Source of the DNA: Cryptomeria japonica
Lineage: Eukaryota > Streptophyta > Pinopsida > Cupressales > Cupressaceae
Assembly: GCF_030272615.1 (NCBI RefSeq)
Contig: NW_026728915.1
Location: 124,001-188,000 of the forward strand
Reading direction: 5' to 3'
DNA: 64,000 nt
Both the position numbers and the translations under genes were made by a program. A model generated the notes under the pieces. The model did not search any database. It was not told the origin of the DNA and worked only from the letters and a program-made list of their open reading frames with translations. Positions 13,007-24,910 of this stretch are shown here, one piece after another; within the stretch, counting starts at the first letter, position 1, and each line of letters begins with the position of its first letter.

Positions 13007-14749
13007 CTACAACTTCATTACCACCTCACATTGGTAAGGAGAATGAGGCATATCACACACTAAGCACCACGTATCTCCATCAACCATCTGGTTCACCACT
13101 CTTCTCAAAGGATTTGGTATTTGGTTACCTTCTTTTGGGTTCTTGTCCACTAGTTTTTCATCTTTCCATGTGGTATTATAAGGCATATCATGCAATCTGG
13201 GCTTATCATGGCGATAAAACTGTTGTTTCTCTATTTTATTCACTCTAACAGACAAATCCTTGAGAACATTCAACACCTTATCCAACTTGTCATCATCCTT
13301 TGTTTGTTTAGGGGCCTTTGGATTGAACAACCTTGCATCCTCCCTTCTTCCTATAGTTCCAGCTGCTTTACTATTATTCTCTATAGTTATGGCCACTTTC
13401 ATGACTCCTTGAAGGGTTGTAGGATTCTTTGTCCTGAGCTCATAGTTTGTTTTACTGTTAAAAGCATTCATGTAGTACAAAATGCTAACTTCAGGAACTG
13501 GTTTTATTCTATTAGGGATTTTATTCATAACTCTATTAAATCTCTTATTGAAATTGGCCACATCTTCATTTGTATCCTTCTTGATGCTCATGATCTCATG
13601 TAAAGCAAATTCTAGGCTATTGTGGTCTCCATATTGTTCAAGAAAAAGTCTTTTGAATTCTGTAAGGCTGTTTACTAAAAAATGTGGCAGTACTCTGAAC
13701 CAATCTTGGGCATCCTCTATCAATGACTGCATGAACAACTTCATCTTGAAATCCTCATATGGGAGACATAAATCCTCCATAGCTGTGTCAAAAGCTTTGC
13801 AATGTGCTTCCGCTGAGATGGCATTACTCCTAGTGAACTTTAGTATTGCGGTCCTAATTTCCTTGGGGATAGGATGAGGATACACCATCATCCCTGAAAA
13901 ATCAAACTGCCTGATGTGTTCTGTATTCATCAGCCCGTATCCACCTTGTAAAAAGTTTCCATAGTTTGGTCTCACATTGTTCTTACCGGGAGAAAATTGG
14001 TTTTGTGGTTGAAAGTGGTTTTGATATGTAAAGGCATTGAATTGGTTATGCTGATACTCAGGAGGTAAATTGGGGTATGGGAAGTTGTTGGGGTGGTTGT
14101 GTTGGTGTTTAGGAGGTATATTATTATCTGGAAAGTCATTTGGCCTAGGATCATATAGAGGGTTTTCAAACACCTTGTAAGTATTGTTTTTTTCATTGGC
14201 TTTATCTGTATTGCTTCTCCCTTTATTTGATCTTTGGGCTGCTTGTTCACACCTCGCCCTGTATCTCTCCAAGTCATGATCAATATCATCTTCATTGATA
14301 TTTATACCCAATCTAGCACATGATTCTATACATTCTTGTACTCTTCCATCATCTTTCATTTCAATGGCTGCTTCCATCATTTGTTTCATCAAGTCTGCCA
14401 TATGGTTTGATGCATCCACCTTGCTTGAGCCTGAGGAAGTTGAAGCTCCTGTCCTTGAATTTGGATGGAGATTCTCAAAGCAAGGAGGGAATTTCCCTTT
14501 CCGCACTCTATCCACAGCTGCCAAGTCCTCATCTCTGGGGTATGTGGGAACTGTATAATTCTGTTTACTCAGGGCTGGATGTGAATGGTTTTCAGAATAG
14601 TACTGATTATACTTCCCATTTATGAAGTCATTTTTAGGTTCCATCGGATTATCTATTGATTTCTTCTTTGAATTTATTTTACTTCTTTTCTGGTCAAAGT
14701 TCAATTGGATTATGGGGTGGCCTTGTGTTATTGACCTTCTTCCATACAT
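13007..14749 (-). CDS. Element B gag, longest intact frame in the window
   Basis: An uninterrupted 580-codon frame. The N-terminal third is low complexity (Asn, Gln, Pro, His rich). Around residues 310-450 lies the gag core with AQDWFRVLPHFLVNSLTEFK and a following FxxxF block. Near the C-terminus is a zinc knuckle, CLVCDMPHSPYQC (C-x2-C-x3-H-x4-C). The product would bind element RNA and assemble particles. Although this ORF is open, protease, RT and RNase H downstream are defective, so any particle would need helpers. ATG 14749 is the first in-frame Met; the region between it and the PBS is short. Confidence 0.85.
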   Translation of the reverse strand: MYGRRSITQGHPIIQLNFDQKRSKINSKKKSIDNPMEPKNDFINGKYNQYYSENHSHPALSKQNYTVPTYPRDEDLAAVDRVRKGKFPPCFENLHPNSRTGASTSSGSSKVDASNHMADLMKQMMEAAIEMKDDGRVQECIESCARLGININEDDIDHDLERYRARCEQAAQRSNKGRSNTDKANEKNNTYKVFENPLYDPRPNDFPDNNIPPKHQHNHPNNFPYPNLPPEYQHNQFNAFTYQNHFQPQNQFSPGKNNVRPNYGNFLQGGYGLMNTEHIRQFDFSGMMVYPHPIPKEIRTAILKFTRSNAISAEAHCKAFDTAMEDLCLPYEDFKMKLFMQSLIEDAQDWFRVLPHFLVNSLTEFKRLFLEQYGDHNSLEFALHEIMSIKKDTNEDVANFNKRFNRVMNKIPNRIKPVPEVSILYYMNAFNSKTNYELRTKNPTTLQGVMKVAITIENNSKAAGTIGRREDARLFNPKAPKQTKDDDKLDKVLNVLKDLSVRVNKIEKQQFYRHDKPRLHDMPYNTTWKDEKLVDKNPKEGNQIPNPLRRVVNQMVDGDTWCLVCDMPHSPYQCEVVMKL

Positions 14750-14850
14750 AAAATTTCTTATCTCAGAGTTGCCACCTTTATTCTTGAAAGGAAATTGTAT
14801 TTTGTATATGAGTTCTTTCCTATAGCAGAGTACCCTTTTTTTTATGAATG

Positions 14851-14870
14851 CTCCCCAATAGAGTCGCCAA
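14851..14870 (-). promoter_or_regulatory. Element B primer binding site
   Basis: Read on the minus strand, two bases after the LTR, is TTGGCGACTCTATTGGGGAG. This closely resembles the TGGCGACTCTGCTGGGGA site used by Tat/Ogre type elements. It shows that the right LTR is the 5' LTR. Confidence 0.7.
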
Positions 14871-14872
14871 TC

Positions 14873-16782
14873 TGTTGGGTTTCAAATCAACAGATTGGAT
14901 AGGTTCTAAGGAAATGCCAACTCCTATGCTCAAACCCTCCAATTGACTTGGCCAACTTATAGAGTGAACCTATCTGGTTACTAACTCTCTCACTTTAGGC
15001 TCTGCAGGACCTAGGTGGGTGTACCTACTCACTAGTTGTTCCTTCAAATAATGCTTTTTATAGCAGATTTAGTGTCTTGATCTAACTTCCTCCTATCTCA
15101 GAATGGAATAAGCTCCTAGGATGGAGATATAGTAGATGAGTTCAAGATTATTGTTGTAGAAGCTATTTGATCTTTGTGCTTGAAATATATATATATATAT
15201 ATATACACTATTGCTAATTTATTCTAGAATTCCTACTCAGCTACTCCTATTACTTCTAATGTGAAAAAATGAATTGATGAGTTGTATTTTATAGATGACC
15301 AGTGCCTTTCTTTGTTGTTTGGGCTACAAAGTCTTTATATGTCTTTAGGACTTATTGTGTAAACTTATGCGACATTTTTTAAACCCACCCCCTCTCGATG
15401 AGTCTGTCAGTTACTATTTCTTATGAGCTCTACTTCAATGTCTATATTGTAAACCACCTAAATGAATTTAACTCTAACCTTAAGAGACCATCCAAGGAAG
15501 AAATACAAGGAACAATTACAATTCAGAAGTAAATCATTTTTATCCAAATCTACAATATGTAACATAGAATTTTACGGGAAGAACACAAATAACCTTATCT
15601 CCTTTAGATAATATCATAAGCAACTGCCTGCAAAAAAATGCAATAATCCGCACCACATATGCAAAGGAAAAACAACTGATTATATTATATATATTCACCA
15701 AAATAATACAAGGGCAAGCCTAAGGCTATAATCTACTTCTTGTTCTAATTATCATCCATATTACAAAAGCTCCCTCCTTTATATGAGAGAATACATTATC
15801 ACCAAGTGTTTTGGCTTTTCAACATATAACCATTAACTAACACTTTTATTTCAAACATTACTTTGACTAGGTATTTTCTCCCTTCATCGAAATGCTGCAT
15901 TCAGTCATTATTGCCACCTCCTCATTGATATATATCTGATGTCCATTAGGTTTCATGTCGAAGAAACCTTGGGCTTCAGTAACTTCCTTTATCCTTCCAT
16001 CGAAACACCTTTTCTATCGACAACACTTTTATTTCAAATATCACTTCGATCAAGTATTTCCTTCATTCATCAAAATATTGTATTCGGTCACTATGGCTAT
16101 CTCCTCACCGATACCTATCTGATATCCATCATATTTTTATGTCGAAGAAACCTTGGGCTTTAGTGACCTCCTTTATTTTTCACCGAAATACCTCTTCCAT
16201 CGATATCACTATGTCTCGTCGATGAAGGGATCTATTGTCTTACCGAAGCCTTTCTTTATCGTCTCTTGTCGCCTTCCACCAATAAATTTGTATCAGTGAA
16301 ACAACGCATATCGGAGACATGCCTTTTAGCCTACTCAAAACCTATTTCCTCATCGATATCTTTTATCGATGTAACTTCTTTTTGTCTGATCGACCTTATT
16401 CTTTCAATGAGAACATTTCTTTTGGTGAGTCCCTTTGCACCAATGGTATTATCTCCTTGAAGACCTTTTCCCATCGATGAAAACCATCTCCGCTTTCCTC
16501 GATATCTTTTATCAATGGAAATACTATCTTTGATGAGTCCTTTCTGAAGTTCATCGGTGTTTCCTTTCTTTGATGGCCCTTCTATATCGATGAGACATCA
16601 TTGGGTCTCATCGATACTATTTGAATCCTGATATCTTTATAGGATGCTATTATACCCACTTGATGACTTGTGGGCTATCATGCTATTAATGAAAATGATG
16701 ATTTCTTCTAACAATAGGGGGTTTTTGTGATTAAATTTCTCAAATCAAGATATTTTATTTAATTCAGATTTGATGCTCAACA
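14873..16782 (-). repeat. Element B 5' LTR (right copy)
   Basis: 1910 bases, TGTTGGG...CTCAACA on the + strand, followed by target duplication AGGTC. Similar to 6218-8232 throughout, with the short ancestral (AT)n. Being the 5' LTR, it would have held the promoter for the minus-strand transcript; no specific TATA call is made. Confidence 0.88.
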
Positions 16783-16787
16783 AGGTC

Positions 16788-17364
16788 CACTACATATTTA
16801 CATGCACTTCGATAATCATTTTGTAACTCTTCCTGGTCTCGAGACACCTACACAAGATACTTTTCTGGAACTTTACTTGTCTGTTTGAAGTTATGATGAT
16901 AATCCCATGAACTCCCTTGAACCTGTTCAAACTTTATCCTTGATATGTCCTGAACTGATTGACTATATTCTTTACAACCAACCTTTGAATATACCTACCT
17001 TCGCCAATAACTACACGTTAGCCTGCTATCTTAATGCAGTTGAATCAATTAACTCTTCCACCAATGAGAAAAGTGAGAACATGACTGAGACAGACATGAT
17101 GTATCTTAGTCACAAAAATCAAAAAAATAAAAAGAAAAGTTCTAATGATGAAAACCACACTGTGGCAGTGTCAGAACAAAGAAAAGTAAAAATAAAGGAT
17201 GTACCTAAGGGTGAAAACCTCTCTAAGGCACCCAAGGGTGAGATACTTGATATGCTCCCAAGTCACTTCCAAGAAAGGTCTTCAATATTGATTGAACCAA
17301 CTCAACCAAACAATATTGGAAGTCAAGAGATGCCACATATCATTAATTTAGCTCAATCACTATC
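16788..17364 (+). pseudogene. Element A linker between G-patch and RT, part 2
   Basis: Continuation of the linker cut by element B. An open stretch 16907-17374 encodes a hydrophilic segment with many Lys, Asn, Ser and Glu and no recognisable domain. Its last codons belong to element C. Removing element C joins this directly to EELKDFSNLF..., the start of the RT region at 24911. It is probably a tether between protease and RT. Confidence 0.55.
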
Positions 17365-17369
17365 AGTAG

Positions 17370-18467
17370 TGTAAAGCGGAAAAATCGAACCCTAGTTGTT
17401 CTCCCCCCCCCCACTCCAAGGAGAGAGAAGGGAGAGTCACTAGGGTTGATGGTTTTCACTTAGGAGAGACTTTACATTCAAAAGAGGGGTTGAAACCCAC
17501 AAGATCCAATCCCACGCAATGCAAGACTAGATTTTAAATGAGTTTCAAGGGTTGTGACATCAAGGATACCCTCTTTTGTAAAGAATGTAGATAAAATTAT
17601 TGAACTAGGAATGCATGTAAAGTAAGAAAGATTCGCTTGTAAATGGAGATAGGGATATGGGATGAAGCTATGGACCTGGAATTAGTAGTAAAATGTTGTG
17701 ACAATGTTGTTCTGCAAATTTGAGCAAAAGTTGATGGAACGATGGCACCGGGAGTGCACACGGTCCTCCGAAAAATCCGTGAAACGAAGGGGGATCTGTT
17801 CATCTCTGCACAAGGATTCCAGATCTTCAATTACAGCCGCATACCTACAACCTTGTTGTAAGAATGTTTGTATTCTTACATGCGAAGGTGTAATGTATGT
17901 TGTATGTTGTATGTTGTATGTTGTATGTGATCTCCTCTTCAATGGTTGAATCCTTGTCTTGAATGCAACACTTAGCCTTGAATGGAGACTTAGAATGCTC
18001 AATTGCTTGAAGGAATGGTTGAATGCTTGAATGTTTGAATGTTTGAATATTGCTTCCGCGTCGTGCACACACATGTCTTCGTCCCTTTTTGGAAGAGGAA
18101 ATGTAGTTTATATACTTGTCAATTAGGGTTGAGAGACTGATTTTCCCAAACTTAGGCCGACCTAGAAACAATATTTTCCAATTTGCAAACTTAAAGACCC
18201 GATGCCCAATAAGAGACTGGGCCCAAAATAGGGCCAGGGACCAGGGCACTAGGCGCCATGGTCCTGGGGGACCAGGGCACTGGGCGCCATGGTCCCACCT
18301 CCCAGGATAGCAGGGTGTAAGGAGGGATCAGGCCAAGGTACAGAAAAATGCAGTTTTTGATGTCACAAGCAGGTTTCGGGGTCTCCATTCAGGTTCAACG
18401 TTGTGCCACCATCGTGAAGACCCAAATGCAGTTGAAATTGCAAGTGTCACAATTTTAGGATGCTACA
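17370..18467 (-). repeat. Element C 3' LTR (left copy)
   Basis: 1098 bases. It contains a 30-base tandem duplication (GGCACTRGGCGCCATGGTCC, about 18240-18298) that is single in the partner LTR, and a (TTGTATG)n-like TGTATGTTGTATGTTGTATG run near 17895-17930. ORFs within it are shadows. Confidence 0.88.
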
Positions 18468-18490
18468 TTTAGCCCCCACTTTAGCGGGAG
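18468..18490 (-). promoter_or_regulatory. Element C polypurine tract
   Basis: On the minus strand the LTR start is preceded by AAAGTGGGGGCTAAA, a typical plus-strand priming purine tract. It fits minus orientation. Confidence 0.65.
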
Positions 18491-19222
18491 TATAAGCATA
18501 CGCCCATACTTCCAGTAAAGTACAAGGAAAAAACATTGAAAAACTTTCACCACATCAAGGAGGCAAGATACACCAAGCCCCCAGTGGACTAAGGATCTTA
18601 TGGCTTCAATTGAAAAAGTAAAAGGGAAGATCATGAGGGAGAACCATGACTGTCAGTAGTAAGGTTCCCTCACTATGAGTCATGCAAGAAAAATACCAAA
18701 AAATTTTCAAGGCAAAGCTAAGTTCGCCAAGAAATTTTTAAGTATCTTGAAGAGATATGAATGGGATGTATGCCCCCCTATGTTAAAGCGATCGCACATG
18801 CCTCACCGGGGGTGATTGATTTAAGGTAATGATACATATAGGAAATGAGAAGGGAAAGGAGCACGTTATCACAAGGATTTAGCCCCCAAGTGTTAGATAA
18901 ACCCAAGGATAATAGACACAAAACACAAAGCACAAGGTGACTTCACTTTCCTCAGGGTCAGTATGCTGTATGATAATTCATGTATATCATATGTATGTAT
19001 GCATAATTGTTCTTCATTCCCCAATCAAGGAAGGTCACCTAGAAGAAGGGAACACATGTGTCTTTTGAGTCAACATGAGAGAGACCAAAAGAGATCTCAA
19101 TGCTTTGCATCATCCTCAAGTAGACAACACTAAGGACAACAAATAGAAGAATGAGAATAACACATAGAAGAAGTAACAAAAGAGATCAAGAGAGGAGGAG
19201 AGAGTCTGCTATGCTAATGAAA
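18491..19222. other. Element C 3' untranslated part
   Basis: About 730 bases between the coding frame and the polypurine tract. No ORF of note and no recognised motif. Confidence 0.5.
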
Positions 19223-22200
19223 CTAGTCCAGCACGTCATCTACCCCCCGATTTTGTTGATCAATATTTCGGGAAGGCAGGAAACACGCTAGAAGAGGAAC
19301 ATCCAACGCAGCAGATGGAGCTATCACAAGATCCAAACAAGGAATATGTTCATTTTCCAAGCCACGTTGTTCTTGTCTAGGAGCTAGGATAAGTGCTTTA
19401 GAAAATTCATTAGATAAATGGTTATCAACATCAACATATTCATATTCACTATTAGAATGAAGAGGAGTAACAATTTCATCATGAATAACATTTTCATCTA
19501 TATCATCATCAAGATTTATAAAAATAGGATCTTTAACTCGCACAGGATCAAGACCATCATGCATCTTATGTTTAGGAGATTTTGGCTCAATTTTCGGCTG
19601 AGGAGAAAATGGAATAATACTAGCTGAAGGTGTTTTTGGGGATTGCAAAGTTTGAGAAGAAGCTGCCTAAGCTCTAAGATGATTCTTTCATCGGCGTTCA
19701 CGTGCCAAACAATTTCATCTAGTCTTAGTAGGAAGTTGAGAAGATTGAGGAGGAGGAATGTTCTCATCCTTATCACTTGGGTGTTTAGGTTGTGGTCTCT
19801 TAGGTTGAATAATAGGAGAAGAGGAAGGTCTCTTTTCTCCATAAGCGGAAGGAGGAGGAACTGCTCCATATAGAGGAGGAATATTTGGTTTAGGAAGAAG
19901 ACCAAGTCCATCATGATGAGGAGGTATAGGTCTACTTTTAGGAAGTTTATTAGATATAGGCATAGTCACATTCATAGGGATGGGTTGGGAATCTTCTTGA
20001 GGAAAGACATTAGTTTTATCTTTCAAAGGAAGAACTTCCTTCTCAAGAACGATAGGAATGTCAAGTTTGGGTGTTCTAGGTTCACTTAGAGATAGGATCA
20101 TATCTTTTTTTCACTTTTGATAAGATTTGAAAAGATGATCACTCCGCGGTGGAAGAGATTGGAATTGTTTAGGCCAAAAGTAATCAATAGGAACACTAGA
20201 AGTTCTTTCAGCTGGTTTAAAGAGACTATGATTGACAGTAACAACTTCACCATTATGGGGAAATTTCAAACACTTATGAATAGGAGAAGCAATAGCTTTC
20301 ATGGAAGATAACCAAGGATAGCCTAGCTTCACATGAAATTGTTCGGACGATGGAATAATAGCAAAGTTCACATCAAGGGATTTGTTATGGACCTCAATAG
20401 GTAATGTAATAGAACCAATTGCAGGAGAAGAAAATGCATCAAATAATTTCACAACCACATTTGTTTCATCATAGATCACTCAATTCAATTGCAAAGTAAA
20501 AAGAAATTCTTCAGTAATGACATTAACCATACAAGAAGGATCAATAAGCACTCCACGGCAAGGTGTATTCTTGACTTTTGCAACTATATATAAAGGACCA
20601 TCAGGTGCCCTGATAGTTTCACTGGAATCAAATGTGATGGAAGGTTCTTTAGGGATTTTCTGTTGTTCCACAAAGTTAATCACATTCGGAGTCATAGAAA
20701 CAAGACTATCAGGTGAGAAAGAGGAATCATTAGTCTCAATCACATTAGAGGTATGAGAAGGTAATGGATCAGTAAAAATCTTAAGATTTTGGTTAGGAGG
20801 AGCTACAGATGTGTTGCCTTTATCATTCACACCAGAAATAGAGATAGTATTATTATCAATCAAATCTTGAATTTTACCCTTTAAAGCAAAACATTTTTCA
20901 GTATCATGCCCAGGTTGATGATGAAATTGACAAAAAGATTTGTTATCAAAATAGGGTGAATTAATCTTTGTAGGATCTATTTGCCTTATAGGAGGAAGAG
21001 TGAGCACATTTTGTTCCAATAACTTATTCATAATACTATGCAATGATTCATTCAAAGGAGTAAACTTTCTTTCTTTCTTGAAAAACTTAGAAATAGGAGG
21101 CACACCTGATGCTGCATTCACATTGTTGTTGATGATGTTTTCATTGAATTTAATGGACTCTCTGTTCGATTTAAACTTCCCAAATGGTTGTTGACTACTA
21201 TCACCCTTATCACTTGGAGCCATAGGATTTTCTTGTTCCATTTGACTCACAGTCAGTTGATAATTGTGAAGAGTTACGCACAACTGTTGGAAAGAAGTAA
21301 ACTCAGAAAACAGAAGTTTTTCTCTAATATCTTTTTGTAAATTAGAAATAAAGATTCTTTGAATATCATTGTCAGGTACTGGAAAAGAAATTTGAGCATA
21401 CAAATGCTTATATCTACCAATGAAATCAGTCACTTTTTCTTTAACACCTTGTTTACAATGCATTAAATCAATCAAAGTAACTTTAGGACTTATATTGTTT
21501 TGAAATTGTTGAATAAAAGCATTTGCAAGTTGTTTGAAAGAAGAAATAGAATAGGAAGGCAACGAGCAATACCATTGTAGGGCTTTATCTCTTAATGTTC
21601 TTGTAAACAGTTTTGCAAGCAACCTTTGGTCATAAGCAAAATTAGTACATATTGTTTGAAAGGTCTTAACATGTGTTAGAGGATCACCCTTACCATTATA
21701 AAGCACCAAATGCGGAATTTCAACATGTTTAGGGGGGATAGCTCAAACAATGTCAAGAGAAAGTGGGCTCGCAACGTCAAATGTGGGCACACTAAACTTA
21801 GATTGATTCATAGAGGCAATTTGTTGTTGTAAAGAAGAGACAGTTTGTGCAAGATTGTTAATGGTCACTTCAGTCGAAGAGTTCATATTAGACGTGTTAG
21901 ATTGTGATGGCTGTGTTATGTTATTGAAAGAAGGTAGAGAGTAAGGTGGTGGGACACTATGATAGTTAGTCATAGGAGATGATTGGAAAGGAGGAACACT
22001 ACAAGGAGGAATGGAATGGTTAAATGAATTGCCCCCTTGCGTCATGTTCATTTGTGGAGATATAATAGGAACACTCATTGAAGGAATGAATGAAGAAGTC
22101 GGATTGAATGAAGGAAGAGGGTTGATTGAAGAAGAGGGATTGCACCCATGACTAGCGATCATAGGAGGAATGTCTTGTTTTGAATTAGTCATTATGTTTG

Positions 22201-22663
22201 ATGTAAAAGTAGGTATACTAGCAATAGGAGTTGTCAAAGGAATAGAATGATTGACTTGAGTAGGTTGTGTATAACCTAAAGTTTCGGCACAACTCTTCAT
22301 AGACATCACATTCAAATCCACAATGTGTGCAATACCATGTAAAATATCAATTCCATTCTTATCACTTTGAACCATACATTTTAGACCCTCAATTAATGAA
22401 AGAGCTTCACTATCGGGGTATTCTTGAGACATCCATTGTCGAAAATCATCAAATTGGTTATCCAATTTCGAAAGTTGTTCTACAGAAACCTCATGGAGAG
22501 CTTCTTCATCATTAAGAGGATTAGAGGAATTACCCATGTCCTCGTTAAATAGGTCGTTCAAATTAGGTTCCATCTCCTCAGTAATTAAACCTTGGAAAGA
22601 CTTAATTCTAAGGCTTCGTCTAATGGGAATAGTGTAAGTAGGACTTATTGTTGTAAAACTCAT
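19223..22663 (-). pseudogene. Element C gag and protease-like frame, 1146 codons with six stops
   Basis: A single reading frame without frameshift runs from ATG 22663 to 19223. Six in-frame stops interrupt it: TGA at 21743, 20480, 20111, 19715 and 19688, and TAG at 19667 (lowest base given). The first 300 codons are Pro, Ser, Asn and Met rich. The gag core follows (MVLYNGKGDPLTHVKTFQTI, LQWYCSLPSYSISSFKQL), with a zinc finger CQFHHQPGHDTEKC. A retropepsin-like fold comes next (GVLIDPSCMVNVI, where the usual D-S/T-G is D-P-S, then FHVKLGYPWLSSMKAIAS). The tail is Pro-rich. No polymerase or integrase motif occurs. Confidence 0.8.
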
Positions 22664-23845
22664 GCACTAAAGAAAGAGAGAAGATTTTGAATTTTAGAGG
22701 TAGCAAATTTCAATAAAACCAACCAATCTCCTAGATTTAAGCTGTTAAATGCAATCAATACAATCTCCCAAAATTTCGAAAAAAATGTCCGGGACCGTGT
22801 CGAACGGAGTGCACACGGTCCTCGCAACTTTTTTCAAAATTTTCAGAGATGAAAGTTATGATGATTTTAAAGCTAATCTAAAAAAATTGAGTGATTTTAT
22901 GGTCTGTAGATAGGCCAAATTAAATTTGCAATCTCAAAATTGAACCCTACCAAGATTGTTGAAAAATGCAAATTTTGAATTTTGAAAAAGAGAGGGAAAC
23001 TGAAATTTTGAATTTTATGATTTTAGAGGGAATGTTGAAAGCAATGCAGGCTATGAAATTTAAAAATTGACTCAATTTCATGCAAAATTCAAATTTGAGA
23101 GCGGAAATCAGAGTTGTTGCAATTAAACACTTAATTTCAAAAGTCACAAATTGTAAAAATTTGAATAAAAAACTGAAATTTTGAATGAATGCCAACACAC
23201 TTTTCAGATTTAGGACAGTAAGAAACACAATTCTGATATGAATTTCAATTTCAACAATTTTTAAATGATTAGAAGCCTCAATCCAAGCAATCACTAGACC
23301 AACTTTGACTTTAATTTTGAAAGTGTTAAAATTGATAAAATCAGCCAAAATTCTGGATTTTAGCAGAAAAATACAGTAAGATCTAGCTCCCGAAATTTCA
23401 GAAAAAATGTCGGGGACGATGGTGCTTGGGGTGCACATGGTCCTCGCAACTTTTTTCCAAATTTTTAGGGATGAAAGATATTGTGATTTTATTGCGGAAT
23501 CCAAAGTTACAGCTGATTTGGAGGTGTTTTGATTAGTGAAATTATCAGTCAAAGGTTGAATCAAGGTCTTAAAAATTAGGGTTTTGACATTTAACCACTT
23601 AATTTTCAGAATTAAAGCACAAATATGAATTGACAATTTGCAATAGAAGGGTAGATTTGAAACAAGCATTGACAATTAAACATTTCACAATTTTAATTAC
23701 TTAAAAAGAAAATTTTAGGGTTTTTATGCAATCAACCTCTAAAATTTGCAAAAGATCAAACATGGAAATATAATTGGGAAAGCAAAATTTTTAGATCTAA
23801 CCATGAATAATCAGAATGAGGATTTTCACGTTGGGTTCACCAAAA
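22664..23845. other. Element C 5' leader with two hairpin modules
   Basis: AT-rich leader between the right LTR and gag. It holds two diverged copies, about 620 bases apart, of a module: AAATTTC.GAAAAAATGTC, then a GGACC...GGTCC stem-loop, then CTCGCAACTTTTTTC and a GATGAAAG. The first stem-loop is 22792-22821, the second 23414-23443. TTTTGGTGAACCCAACGTG on the minus strand next to the LTR (23827-23845) is the likely primer binding site. Minus ORF 22947-23675 is low complexity and not supported as a gene. Confidence 0.6.
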
Positions 23846-24905
23846 TGTAAAGCGGAAAAATCGAACCCTAGTTGTTCTCCCCTCCCCAACTTCAAGGAGA
23901 GAGAAGGGGGAGTCACTAGGGTTGATGGTTTTCACTTAGGGGAGACTTTACATTCAAAAGAGGGGTTGAAACCCACAAGATCCAATCCCACGCAATACAA
24001 GATTGGATTCTATATGAGTTTCAAGGGTTAAGACATAAAGGATACCCTCTTTTGTAAAGAATGTAGATAGAAAGATTGAGCTAGGAATGCATGTAAAGTA
24101 GGAAAGATTCGCTTATAAACAGAGATAGGGATATGGGATGAAGCTGCGGACCTATAATTAGTAGTAAAATGTCGAGACAATGTTGTTCTGCAAATTTGAG
24201 CAAAAGTTGACAGGAGGATGGCACCCGGAGTGCACACGTTCCTCCGAAAAATCCGCAAAATGAAGGGGGATCTGTTCGTCTCTGCACAAGGATTCCAGAT
24301 CTTCAATTACAGCCACGTACCTGCAACCTTGTTGTAAGAATGTTTATATTCTTACATGTGAAGGTGTAATATATGTTGTATGTTGTATGTTGTATGTGAT
24401 CTCCTCTTCAGTGGTTGAATCCTTGTCTTGAATACAACACTTAGCCTTGAATGGAGACTTAGAATGCTCAATTGCTTGAAGGAATGCTTGAATGCTTGAA
24501 TGTTTGAATGTTTGAATATTGCTTCCGCGTCTCGCACACATATGTCTTCCTCCCTTTTTGGAAGAGGAAATGTAGTTTATATACTTGTCAATTAGGGTTG
24601 AGAGACTGATTTTCCCGACCTTAGGCCGACCTAGAAACAATATTTTCCAATTTGCAAACTTAAAGACCCGATGCCCAACAAGAGACCGGGCCCAAAATAG
24701 GGCCAGGGACTAGGGCACTAGGCGCCATAGTCCCACCTCCCGGGACAGTAGGGTGCAAGGAGGGATCAGGCCAAGGTGCAGAAAAATGCAGTTTTTGATG
24801 TCACAAGAAGGTTTTGGGGTCTCCATTCAGGTTCAACATTGTGCCACCATCGTGAAGACCCAAATGCAGTCAAAATTGCAAGTGTCGCAATTTTAGGATG
24901 CTACA
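23846..24905 (-). repeat. Element C 5' LTR (right copy)
   Basis: 1060 bases matching 17370-18467 apart from substitutions, one copy instead of two of the 30-base GGCGCCATGGTCC unit, and a shorter TGTATG run. Followed by target duplication AGTAG. Confidence 0.88.
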
Positions 24906-24910
24906 AGTAG

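Larger units (their letters stand above)
17370..24905 (-). mobile_element. Element C: non-autonomous LTR retrotransposon nested in element A
   Basis: Direct repeats 17370-18467 and 23846-24905 begin TGTAAAGCGGAAAAATCGAA and end GGATGCTACA. They are flanked by AGTAG (17365-17369 and 24906-24910). On the minus strand a PBS-like sequence follows the right LTR and a purine tract precedes the left LTR. The 5.4-kb interior encodes one gag/protease-like frame and no RT, RNase H or integrase, although there is no sign of a deletion junction. It must have moved with enzymes from another element. Confidence 0.88.

Noticed and set aside
13190-14558. Several + strand ORFs of 87-137 codons opposite the element B gag
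   Set aside because: Shadows of the 580-codon gag frame on the minus strand; Ser/Leu/Phe-rich with no domain.
17895-17930. TGTATGTTG run considered as a telomere-like or CRISPR-like array
   Set aside because: Short, 7-9-base period, no spacers; ordinary slippage repeat inside an LTR.
22947-23675. 242-codon minus ORF in the element C leader
   Set aside because: Low-complexity Phe, Ile and Lys composition from AT-rich DNA; lies upstream of gag and spans one of the hairpin modules.
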